Positions 1 to 5,750 of a stretch of DNA of 7,266 nt are shown in pieces (within the stretch, counting starts at the first letter, position 1; the number at the start of each line of letters is the position of its first letter). The DNA comes from CAVURW01 sp963743595 (lineage in GTDB: Bacteria; Verrucomicrobiota; Verrucomicrobiia; Methylacidiphilales; UBA1321), in the NCBI GenBank assembly GCA_963743595.1, contig CAVURW010000205.1, positions 1 to 7,266 of the forward strand. Direction: 5' to 3'. Both the position numbers and the translations under genes were made by a program. The notes under the pieces are model-generated. The model saw nothing but the letters and a program-made list of their open reading frames with translations. It did no database searches and was not told the DNA's origin.

Positions 1-2
1 GT

Positions 3-755
3 CGACCAATTGCTGGCTCGGTGTTGATCGGCGCGCTGGGCGTACCGCTTTATCTTTGGGAATTGACCCACATCCACATCCCGAAACTGAAAGTAATCGT
101 CATACTTACCATCCTCTCCGCCATGGGTTTGCTGTGCGGTCTTCTCGTTTACTGGCTGCTCTGGGCATCCAAGAATCGAAGCTTCTTATTAGCAATGCTC
201 ATGGCGGGAATTTGCGCACCGCTCTTGTTCTTAAGTCATGTCTATTTCATCAAGATGTATTTTGTTCAGGTGATGGGCGAGAGCGACGCGGACTTGCCTG
301 AGTTTATCGCTGATAACCAAGTCGACCCCGATCTCTGGATGTATTGTGCACTCGGTTTCGGGTACTTCGGTTATTTGGTCTTCCTGCTAGCGTGGAGGGA
401 AAGCCAACTGGCGTGGTGCGCTCACTGTAAAGCGTGGATGAAACGCGATGTATGGCGCGTTCCTTCCGGTAGTTCGCGGGCATTTATCCTGGCGTTTTCC
501 AGCGGGGATCCAAGCCTCATCCGAAAGGAAAACTACTGCCGAGCGCTCTACCAACCAAATACCATGATCACGGTGGAATACTCACCGGTCTTTCGAGGCG
601 AGCCGAACCGTATTTACGTGAGCATCAGTGAATGCCTCACCCACTCCATCTACGCAGTGCCCGATCCCAACAAGAGCGCTTGGTACCGAATGCGATTGAC
701 TCGGGAGGAGGTCGAGCGCGTTATGCCGATGGTGAAGTTTGTGTCGAACGAATAG
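3..755 (+). CDS. Multi-pass membrane protein of unknown function, 5' end outside window
   Basis: I do not recognise the family. The frame is open to the left edge, so the gene is probably truncated. A GTG at 21 could start a 244-residue protein, but no ribosome binding site precedes it and the first residues read like the inside of a membrane helix. Numbering from that GTG, hydrophobic segments lie at about 24-48, 55-76 and 106-124, with part of another at 1-14. A soluble C-terminal region of about 120 residues follows. Directly after the last helix is a WCAHC motif (Cys133, Cys136). It resembles a thioredoxin-type CxxC or half of a zinc site, but no thioredoxin fold surrounds it and no second CxxC is present. 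The C-terminal part has a few more cysteines (173, 205) and looks like mixed alpha/beta. It is convergent with the next gene, so the two are not co-transcribed. Confidence is high that it is coding, nil on function. Confidence 0.75.
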   Translation, partial: RPIAGSVLIGALGVPLYLWELTHIHIPKLKVIVILTILSAMGLLCGLLVYWLLWASKNRSFLLAMLMAGICAPLLFLSHVYFIKMYFVQVMGESDADLPEFIADNQVDPDLWMYCALGFGYFGYLVFLLAWRESQLAWCAHCKAWMKRDVWRVPSGSSRAFILAFSSGDPSLIRKENYCRALYQPNTMITVEYSPVFRGEPNRIYVSISECLTHSIYAVPDPNKSAWYRMRLTREEVERVMPMVKFVSNE

Positions 756-770
756 TTCGAACACAGTTTT
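741..770 (+). terminator. Probable intrinsic terminator between convergent genes
   Basis: Arms 741-749 (GTGTCGAAC) and 755-764 (GTTCGAACAC) pair over 9 bp with one bulged A, around a 5-base loop. AG and then TTTT (767-770) follow. The hairpin includes the stop codon of the + strand gene, and the T run overlaps the stop codon of the minus-strand gene. The T tract is short, and it suits the + strand transcript; the minus strand has no equivalent T run after the hairpin. Confidence 0.5.
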
Positions 771-2664
771 AACTCTCCTGCTCCAGTTCGTAATGCTCGG
801 GAGGGATGCCGAAGGTCCACGCCACCGCTTCTCGGGCGGTTGTCATCGTCGGGGGCACTCGCAAGAAATATTCTTTGGCAGAGCCATCCCGCTCCGGTGT
901 CGAGTTAATAACCTTCACCATAAGGAGGGGTTCTTGGCCAGGAATGTTTCTCTGGTACAGCACACCATAATCGTCTTTAGAAATCTCCTGGGCACCCGTC
1001 TCTCGGAGGTAACGCGCTGTGCCATAACGTTCGGTCATGACCCGGCGAATCTCCGCATTCTCGGATGAGTCGATTTCATCCACCGTAATTAAATCGGGTG
1101 ACTCAAAGACGTGTGGAGGAAGGTTAACTCCGTGAATCGCATAGACATTCCAGCCATCGGGATAGGTCACGGCAGGCCCGTTCACTGAATGCAATCGCCC
1201 CTGGTCATCACGCAGGAGCGATGTCGGTCGTTCCGTCACCCAACAGATGTTCTCGTAGGGAAAAATCCAACCTGCGTTTTGGGCAATGGCGTTCAGACCT
1301 TGCAATCTTTGCGTGTCTTCCTCCAGGTGAAAGACCTCCCGGATGTAATCGAAATAAGCGAGTTCATCGACTTGGTATTGGCTTCTGGCCCACTCGCGCC
1401 AAGCTATGGCCGATTCAATATTCCTGTGAATTTCAAGCAGGGAACTTCGATTCCGCAAATTCGAGCGGAGGAGCTCAAGTCCGTCATGATAGAGGCGATC
1501 CGTTAAGCTCTCGTCAACGACTCGAAATATATTAGAAAAGAGAAACTCACTCGTCGATTCGCCCTGGGAGACGCCCTCACTCTGCGATAATATGGTGGTG
1601 AAAGTCCGCTGGAGATCTGCGCTCAACTCGCTGAACCGAGAACGCTTGGAGGGGGCGCTAGCAGCAAAAGTCGCGCATGCGGGTGAGCTGCACCAAATGA
1701 TCTTTTTTGGCGGCTTTTGACCGGCTGCAACGTAGGCGGTCATGATGCCCTCCTCGGCTTTAGCGCGATTTGCCGGTTCGCACGATAATCCAATCTTCAT
1801 CCAACGATTTACAATCTCTGCTTCTCTTCCGGCGCGACGGGTCTGTTCATAGGTGATCCTCGGTGACGACATACGCCGACTCACGATTCGGTCGTAATGT
1901 GCATGGTCCAACTCGCGAACTATGGCCCTTGCTGTGGAACTCCCCCGTTCATTGCACTTGAGCAGGAATTTGGCGCTCCCATCCTCATCTGTCGTCTTAA
2001 CAATGAGGATGTGTGTTGGATCAAACTGATCGGCGTCGTCCAAAATATTTTGATATATAATTCCAAAGTCATCGTGCGAAATCTCACGGCAAGGTGCTTC
2101 AGATATGTATCGCTCCGGCCCATAGCGCTTCAGTAACAATGTGCGGAGTTCTAAATCAAACGCATCGGCAATCAGTTGCGGAGTCATTTGTTCCGGGGCT
2201 TCCACGGCATAAGCAGGGACGTGATGTCCTGCAATGGCATAGACCCGGAAGTCATCCCGAAAGAGAATTGCCGGGCCATCGAGCGAGTGATTTCGCTGGA
2301 GAGCATCCGTCAGAATGACTGCGGGGCGATCAGCGATGATGCACACATTTCCGAATGGCCAAAACCACCCGGCGTTTTGGGCCAAAAGGATCAGGCCGCG
2401 CAGAGATTCCGTCTCTTCGCGTAAGTTCAGGACTGTGCTGCAGTAGTCAAAAAACGCGAGCCAGGAGGAATCCTGCTGACCCAAACAGGCGTGGTCTAAA
2501 CCATCTCTAACAGTTCCGTGATGGTCCGCGACAGGCCCAGCACTTTCACCCACGAAATCGGCGACGCATGACCATGCGCTGGCCCAGACTGCAGGAGACT
2601 CTGGGACCCAAATGGTTTGAAGAGCGCGGCGTTTTGGATCTTGCGGTGAAATGGGCACGCCCCC
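769..2664 (-). CDS. Tandem DUF6745-like protein, 3' part after frameshift (rest of unit 1 and all of unit 2)
   Basis: This continues the gene that starts at 3058, in the other frame. The frame stays open back to a TTG at 2748, but the residues before 2664 do not resemble the family, so that start is unlikely to be real. With one G removed from 2660-2665, the gene encodes 762 residues (numbering used here). Unit 1 continues with AQNAGWFWPF (226-235), a SLDGPA segment (258-263) and RYGPERYISE (311-320). A second complete copy follows from about 400: SCEPANR, AEEG, AQNAGWIFPY (592-601), TERP, LLRDDQGRLHSVNGPAV, SENAEIRRVMTERYG, NSTPERDGS, FLRVPP and AVAWTFG. This motif order matches DUF6745 as I remember it; no search was run. 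There is no signal peptide or transmembrane segment, so it is probably cytoplasmic. The function is unknown. Confidence 0.7.
   Translation of the reverse strand, partial: GGVPISPQDPKRRALQTIWVPESPAVWASAWSCVADFVGESAGPVADHHGTVRDGLDHACLGQQDSSWLAFFDYCSTVLNLREETESLRGLILLAQNAGWFWPFGNVCIIADRPAVILTDALQRNHSLDGPAILFRDDFRVYAIAGHHVPAYAVEAPEQMTPQLIADAFDLELRTLLLKRYGPERYISEAPCREISHDDFGIIYQNILDDADQFDPTHILIVKTTDEDGSAKFLLKCNERGSSTARAIVRELDHAHYDRIVSRRMSSPRITYEQTRRAGREAEIVNRWMKIGLSCEPANRAKAEEGIMTAYVAAGQKPPKKIIWCSSPACATFAASAPSKRSRFSELSADLQRTFTTILSQSEGVSQGESTSEFLFSNIFRVVDESLTDRLYHDGLELLRSNLRNRSSLLEIHRNIESAIAWREWARSQYQVDELAYFDYIREVFHLEEDTQRLQGLNAIAQNAGWIFPYENICWVTERPTSLLRDDQGRLHSVNGPAVTYPDGWNVYAIHGVNLPPHVFESPDLITVDEIDSSENAEIRRVMTERYGTARYLRETGAQEISKDDYGVLYQRNIPGQEPLLMVKVINSTPERDGSAKEYFLRVPPTMTTAREAVAWTFGIPPEHYELEQES
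772..1860 (-). repeat. DUF6745-like unit 2 (protein-level tandem repeat)
   Basis: This is the second copy, about residues 400-762 of the repaired protein. It keeps the full set of motifs I associate with the family, including the GRLHSVNGPAV block, NAEIRRVMTERYG, NSTPERDGS and the closing FLRVPP...AVAWTFG. It looks like the functional copy if only one is. Confidence 0.6.
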
Positions 2665-3040
2665 CGAGCAAGCGTGTGAGGCGATCCGTGATCGTCTCAA
2701 CGGGATTCTCCAAGCACGAATTGATCTGGTCCCACACCTCCGATTCAATCCTCGATCCTATTGCGGCCAGTGCGCGGCTCCGCAATCCACCCCACATCGC
2801 GCGGTGTAAGTTGGCCCCAATATCGTCCGGAGCCAAATTCAGAAGAAGGGCCCGAGCCATCGATCCGCTCCGGGGAGAGCCGCACCAAACGATTTTTCTA
2901 GGAGGAGGATATCCCACGGCAGCGTAGGCGAGCCGAACACCCTCCTCGGCCCGAGTGCGGTTGGCGGGTTCGCAAGACGTCGCGTGGTGGGTCCAATCCC
3001 GCTCAAACTCGGCCAGCAGAGCGGCTTGCTCGCTCGTGAG
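1885..3040 (-). repeat. DUF6745-like unit 1 (protein-level tandem repeat)
   Basis: This is the first copy of the domain, about residues 7-391 of the repaired protein. It shares with unit 2 SCEPANR, AEEG, WC-x-SP, LAQNAGW followed by a PF/PY pair, a GPA segment, an A-I-x-G-H/V-x-x-P strand, RYG-x-x-RY, EIS-x-DD and DGSAK. It is the more degenerate copy. The GRLH and NAEIRRV positions read QRNH and DLELRTL, and the C-terminal FLRVPP/AVAWTFG block is replaced by FLLKCNE/AIVREL. The repeat is visible in the protein, with only scattered DNA identity, so the duplication is old. Confidence 0.6.
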
Positions 3041-3058
3041 AGTGCTGATTTTCGGCAC
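2546..3058 (-). CDS. Tandem DUF6745-like protein, 5' part before frameshift (start of unit 1)
   Basis: It starts at a GTG (3058) two bases after the upstream stop. An AGGA six bases before the start (3065-3068) lies inside the end of the upstream gene, which points to translational coupling. Residues 29-59 carry SCEPANR, AEEG, a Y-x-AVGYPPP stretch and IVWCGSP. These match the start of the second unit (SCEPANRAKAEEG, then PPKKIIWCSSP), so this is the N-terminal part of the same domain. Up to about residue 130 (ETITDRLTRLL) the peptide still resembles unit 2 (ESLTDRLYHDGLELL). After Gly133 it becomes Arg- and Ser-rich, loses resemblance and stops at 2546. Residues 134-170 are therefore likely out-of-frame translation. 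In the cell this would give a 170-residue truncated product unless the shift is bypassed or is a sequencing error. Confidence 0.65.
   Translation of the reverse strand: MPKISTLTSEQAALLAEFERDWTHHATSCEPANRTRAEEGVRLAYAAVGYPPPRKIVWCGSPRSGSMARALLLNLAPDDIGANLHRAMWGGLRSRALAAIGSRIESEVWDQINSCLENPVETITDRLTRLLGGRAHFTARSKTPRSSNHLGPRVSCSLGQRMVMRRRFRG
2660..2665 (-). other. Frameshift site: run of six G on the coding strand
   Basis: The coding strand reads CTC GGG GGG CGT here. With five G it would read CTC GGG GGC GTG and join the two frames into Leu-Gly-Gly-Val. From GTG 3058 to the stop at 769 is 2290 bases; less one this is 2289, exactly 763 codons. Homology between the two units places the switch somewhere between about 2690 and 2546, and the G run is the most slip-prone place there. 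The cause could be a sequencing or assembly error, a real mutation, or slippage in expression. Confidence 0.6.
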
Positions 3059-3060
3059 GG

Positions 3061-3375
3061 CTAATCCTGGACAATGCGAATCTCGTCGGGCGTGTATTCT
3101 CGCTGCCGCGTCATTCGATAAACGCCAGGCTCGAGAGCGATGGGCGAGTGTTCCTCGTGCGTGAGTTGAACAAGCGATCCTTCCACTTCAATAAAAGTGG
3201 CGAGATCGGTCTTAAATAGCCTGACGTTGCCGGAGTGAATAGCGTGGTTATGGCCCGTCGATTCCCCATGGGCGAGAATGACCGGCCCCGTAATCGATTC
3301 CTGGATTGCAGACTCAGGCAGGGCATCAATCCGTTCGAGCAGAATATCGCCCTGACGAAAGAGTTTCGGTTTCAT
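3061..3375 (-). CDS. Small His-rich soluble protein paired with DUF6745-like gene
   Basis: A 104-residue protein starting at ATG 3375, with no clear Shine-Dalgarno sequence. It has no signal peptide or membrane segment and looks rich in beta strands. It begins with an RQGDILL strand (7-13). It then shows TGHNH (40-44) with nearby His36 and His47, LTHEEHSPI (71-79), a Pro-Gly turn (83-84) and RQREY (90-94). The spaced histidines (36, 42, 44, 47, 73, 76) suggest a small metal-binding beta-barrel of cupin type, but the canonical cupin motifs are not clear, so this is inference. From memory, similar RQGD...GH-x-H...THEEH proteins occur in other bacteria and in phages as hypothetical proteins; I could not check. 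The stop codon is two bases before the GTG of the tandem DUF6745-like gene, so the two are co-transcribed and probably coupled, which suggests a shared role. Confidence 0.8.
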   Translation of the reverse strand: MKPKLFRQGDILLERIDALPESAIQESITGPVILAHGESTGHNHAIHSGNVRLFKTDLATFIEVEGSLVQLTHEEHSPIALEPGVYRMTRQREYTPDEIRIVQD

Positions 3376-3434
3376 ACAGGCCGAGAGCGTGTTCCGTTTT
3401 AGAGGAAGAGTCGAGATCGTATGGGCCTGCTGCC

Positions 3435-3478
3435 TACTTGAAGAAGGCGATGTACTGAATGGCTTCGTGGTCTTTGGT
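3435..3478 (-). pseudogene. 44-bp relic copy of the symporter gene
   Basis: These bases match 4165-4208, inside the symporter gene, at 42 of 44 positions and in the same orientation. On the minus strand the relic reads T-K-D-H-E-A-I-Q-Y-I-A-F-F-K followed by TAG, against residues 501-514 of the symporter (IAFSK, then Tyr). The two differences give CAG for CAA (silent) and TTC for TCC (Phe for Ser). Homology stops sharply on both sides, and a TAA lies just upstream in frame. It is too short to be a gene. It is probably a remnant of a duplicated symporter copy or a recombination scar. Confidence 0.75.
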
Positions 3479-3568
3479 GGCCTTTTATTCGCTTAGAGTT
3501 AGAGTTAACTTCTGGTTGAATTCCTGACGTGGGGCGGTGTGCTACACTAGTAAAGAGCTCGTGAATAT

Positions 3569-3676
3569 ATGACCGGAAAACAACAATCCTCTCCAGTTAA
3601 TGCCGGATTTAACAGCTTTCTGACGGGCATCAAAGACCGCAATTGTGCAGCAGGCTGCTGCACAATTACAAAATAG
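3569..3676 (+). CDS. Doubtful 35-codon ORF with Cys-rich C terminus
   Basis: An ATG at 3569 opens 35 codons ending in TAG (3674-3676). The peptide is Ser/Gln/Asn-rich at its N terminus (MTGKQQSSPV), with a central FNSFLTG and a C-terminal block containing CAAGCC and ending TITK. A weak AGAG lies about 10 bases before the ATG. The leader-plus-Cys-core look recalls a ribosomally made modified peptide precursor, but no maturation enzyme, protease or exporter for such a peptide is in the window. The Cys block coincides with the palindrome at 3641-3667, so the sequence may have been shaped by the DNA structure. An open frame of this length is common by chance. Confidence 0.15.
   Translation: MTGKQQSSPVNAGFNSFLTGIKDRNCAAGCCTITK
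3641..3667. terminator. Perfect 12-bp inverted repeat, candidate end of the sugar-uptake transcript
   Basis: The arms AATTGTGCAGCA and TGCTGCACAATT flank a GGC loop, with no mismatch. The element starts 30 bases beyond the stop codon of the last gene of the uptake cluster, where a transcript-end hairpin is expected. Neither side has a T tract, so it is not a classic intrinsic terminator. It could act as an RNA 3'-end stabiliser, or as DNA be a binding site for a dimeric protein or a mobile-element remnant. Confidence 0.4.
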
Positions 3677-3697
3677 GACCAATCTAGTCTCTGCCTA

Positions 3698-3928
3698 CTA
3701 AAGGACGTGCTTGTTCTTGGAGCTGGGCATGTAAGCGATGGTGTAATACACCCCGAGCGCGAGTAGGATCAGACCCCACCAGATGCCGGCGTGGTACTCC
3801 GCCATTTTCAGGCCGGAAGGAGAGTAGTACTCCATGACGCCGCCGATGGTGACGAGCACACCGTAGATATCGAGTTGGAGACCGATGATGAACCAGATGG
3901 AGAGAGCGTGGGAATTGTTCGAGAGCAT
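3698..3928 (-). CDS. Small two-helix membrane protein, likely partner of the SSS symporter
   Basis: This 76-residue protein has two hydrophobic segments, about 9-32 and 47-67. They are separated by a short polar stretch containing YYSPSG and AEYHAGIWWG, and the protein ends in a basic tail. ATG 3928 lies one base after the symporter stop codon, with no Shine-Dalgarno sequence. Translation therefore probably depends on ribosomes finishing the symporter. From memory, small proteins with a WF-x-IG...YG and H-x-GIWWG...LLALG pattern follow SSS transporters in Acidobacteriota and related phyla; this is not verified here. I infer an accessory or stabilising subunit of the transporter. It is too short to be a transporter itself, and the hairpin 30 bases downstream suggests it closes the operon. 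Confidence 0.8.
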   Translation of the reverse strand: MLSNNSHALSIWFIIGLQLDIYGVLVTIGGVMEYYSPSGLKMAEYHAGIWWGLILLALGVYYTIAYMPSSKNKHVL

Positions 3929-3929
3929 A

Positions 3930-5708
3930 TTAAAAGAAGATGATGTTGATGATGATGGTGGCTATTCCGACGATGGCTGCCCAGAAAGCGGGGCGCTCGA
4001 ACAGTGTGTAGTTTTCTTGGGGAATTTCTGTGCAGCCCATGACTAGGCCTTTGAGTTCCGCATCCGTTTTGGGCTTGGTGAGCAGGCTGACAACCACTGT
4101 GACGACGACCACGATCACGAACGACCAGAGCGCTTGGTACATGTCAGCAGCGATACCCGACGCATACTTGGAGAAGGCGATGTATTGAATGGCTTCGTGG
4201 TCTTTGGTCGGGTCGAATTTGATGCAGAGGAACAGAGAAATTGAACCGAGTGTACCGGCTAGCAGACCCCAGAACCCCGCATAGGCAGTGGCCCGTTTCC
4301 AGAGCATGCCCAGCAATACCGTGCCGAAAAGCGGCGCAATAAAGAAGCTGAAGAGAGCCTGCACGTAATCCATCACGCTCGGCGCAAATTTACACAAATA
4401 TGCGGTGCCGATGCTGATGACAACACCCACGATGGTGGACCAACGGCCCATGCTCACGTAGTGCTCGTCCTTGGCGTTCGGGTTGAGCATGTCGCGATAA
4501 ATATCGTAGGTCCAAACGGTGGTGAACGCACTGACGTTACCAGCCATCCCTGACATGAAACCGGCAATGAGCGCCGTGACACCGAGGCCCAGCAGACCGG
4601 GCCCACAATAGCGGGCGAGCATGAGTGGGAGAACGTCGTTGTAGGTGTGGAGCCCGGGATTCGCGCTAGCTTGATCTTCACCCACCAGCGGTTGATCGAG
4701 AACCGCCAAACCGAGAAGCCCGGGCAGGATGACGATGATCGGAACGAAGAGCTTGAAACCGGCACCGATGATGGGCGCCATTTTAGCGGCTCGCATATCC
4801 TTGGCCGTCAGGACTCGCTGAACCACCAAGAAATCGGTCGTCCAGTAGCCCATCGAAAGGACGGCACCCAGACCGAAGACGATGCCGATAAACTCAATGT
4901 GCATGTGGTTATTGGCGGGAGAACCCAGACCGGCCCAAGCATGGGTGAAGTTCTGCGTGACCGCTTCTCGATTGGGTTCGTTCACGATATCGGGGTGGGT
5001 CTTGATCAGGTTATCCTGAATGCGTTGAACCATTCCGCTCCAACCGCCCGTCTCCATCAAACCGAGAATGGGGATGAGCAAGGCACCAAACCAGATGAGA
5101 ACGAACTGCAATACTTCGTTGAAAACCGCCGAAAGCAGACCGCCCGTGGAGACGTAAACGGCCACACAAAGCGATGAGAGAATCAAGCTCGTGTTGAACT
5201 CCCAACCGAGAATGATATTGAGCACCTTAGCCGTGAGAAACATGTTTACGCCGCTCATCAAAACAGTCATGAACGCGAAGCTGATGGCCGAAAGTCGGCC
5301 TGCTGCCGGACCGTAACGTAAAGCCAGGTAACCGGGGACGGAATGCGTTTTACAGATGTAGTAGAACGGCATCATCACCAGACCCAGGAAGATCATCGCC
5401 GGAATGGCTCCCACCCAGTACCAGTGAGCGGCCATGATGCCGTGTTGATAGGCAGAACCGGCCCAACCCATCAACTCCAGAGCACCGAGATTTGCGGAGA
5501 GGAACGCTAGCCCCGCCACCCACGCCGTCATTTCCCGACCTGCCATAAAGAATTCTTCGCCGGTCTTAGCGAACTGCTGAAGGTAGAACCCGATTCCCAG
5601 AACGAAAACGAAGTAAACGATGATTACCAGGTAATCGAGCACTCCCATGTGGACGAGGGGAGATGCAGAGGCGGTGGCGGTGGTGGCTTGGGCCAGTAGA
5701 GTAAGCAT
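3930..5708 (-). CDS. Sodium/sugar symporter, SSS family (SLC5/vSGLT-like)
   Basis: A 592-residue inner-membrane protein with about 14 hydrophobic segments, the usual size and topology for the SSS family. By eye against vSGLT from memory: the broken first core helix is SANLGALELMGWAGSAY (71-87); GYW (287-289) and QR (297-298) match the SYW...QR region; Lys319 in GFKLFVP matches the substrate-site lysine; Gln450 in DYVQAL matches a sugar-binding glutamine. The family signature is at 382-404 (AGFMSGMAG...YDIY). Two positions differ: Glu78 sits where vSGLT has a sugar-binding Gln, and the second serine of the Na+-site Ser-Ser pair is Gly387. These may mark a subfamily. The adjacent mutarotase gene points to an aldose such as galactose or glucose as substrate. 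ATG 5708 lacks a clear Shine-Dalgarno sequence; Met21 is an alternative start. It lies 42 bases after galM and is probably co-transcribed with it. Confidence 0.92.
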   Translation of the reverse strand: MLTLLAQATTATASASPLVHMGVLDYLVIIVYFVFVLGIGFYLQQFAKTGEEFFMAGREMTAWVAGLAFLSANLGALELMGWAGSAYQHGIMAAHWYWVGAIPAMIFLGLVMMPFYYICKTHSVPGYLALRYGPAAGRLSAISFAFMTVLMSGVNMFLTAKVLNIILGWEFNTSLILSSLCVAVYVSTGGLLSAVFNEVLQFVLIWFGALLIPILGLMETGGWSGMVQRIQDNLIKTHPDIVNEPNREAVTQNFTHAWAGLGSPANNHMHIEFIGIVFGLGAVLSMGYWTTDFLVVQRVLTAKDMRAAKMAPIIGAGFKLFVPIIVILPGLLGLAVLDQPLVGEDQASANPGLHTYNDVLPLMLARYCGPGLLGLGVTALIAGFMSGMAGNVSAFTTVWTYDIYRDMLNPNAKDEHYVSMGRWSTIVGVVISIGTAYLCKFAPSVMDYVQALFSFFIAPLFGTVLLGMLWKRATAYAGFWGLLAGTLGSISLFLCIKFDPTKDHEAIQYIAFSKYASGIAADMYQALWSFVIVVVVTVVVSLLTKPKTDAELKGLVMGCTEIPQENYTLFERPAFWAAIVGIATIIINIIFF

Positions 5709-5750
5709 AATAGAGAGACTTAAAGGACGTGCGATTGGCTGAGCGACCGA

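Larger units (their letters stand above)
3376..3697. other. Intergenic region, 322 bp
   Basis: It separates two minus-strand transcription units: the end of the sugar-uptake cluster on the right and the start of the His-rich/DUF6745 unit on the left. It should therefore hold a terminator for the first and a promoter for the second. I see a 44-bp copy of symporter sequence, a two-and-a-half-copy TTAGAG hexamer repeat at 3493-3507, a 12-bp inverted repeat at 3641-3667 and a 35-codon + strand ORF. I could not find a convincing -35/-10 pair on the minus strand. Confidence 0.7.

Noticed and set aside
1..6. GTCGAC (SalI site) at the very first bases, which could be a cloning junction.
   Set aside because: The same hexamer recurs at 321-326, and the reading frame runs through it normally, so it is probably coincidental.
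3493..3509. TTAGAG hexamer repeated about two and a half times.
   Set aside because: Too short to call a functional repeat or operator; it is mentioned only in the intergenic description.
3481..3600. Possible minus-strand promoter elements (TTAACT with TAAAAG, or TTGTTG with TATATT) upstream of the His-rich gene.
   Set aside because: The spacings of about 15 and 11 bases and the weak hexamers do not make a convincing pair.
3699..3710. The 12-mer TAAAGGACGTGC occurs here and again at 5721-5732, at the end and start of uptake-cluster genes.
   Set aside because: In a window of this length about one or two repeated 12-mers are expected by chance, and the flanks do not match.
4647..5177. A 176-codon + strand open frame inside the symporter gene.
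   Set aside because: It is antisense to a strongly supported membrane protein, is rich in charged residues as expected of the reverse strand of hydrophobic codons, and shows no recognisable family.
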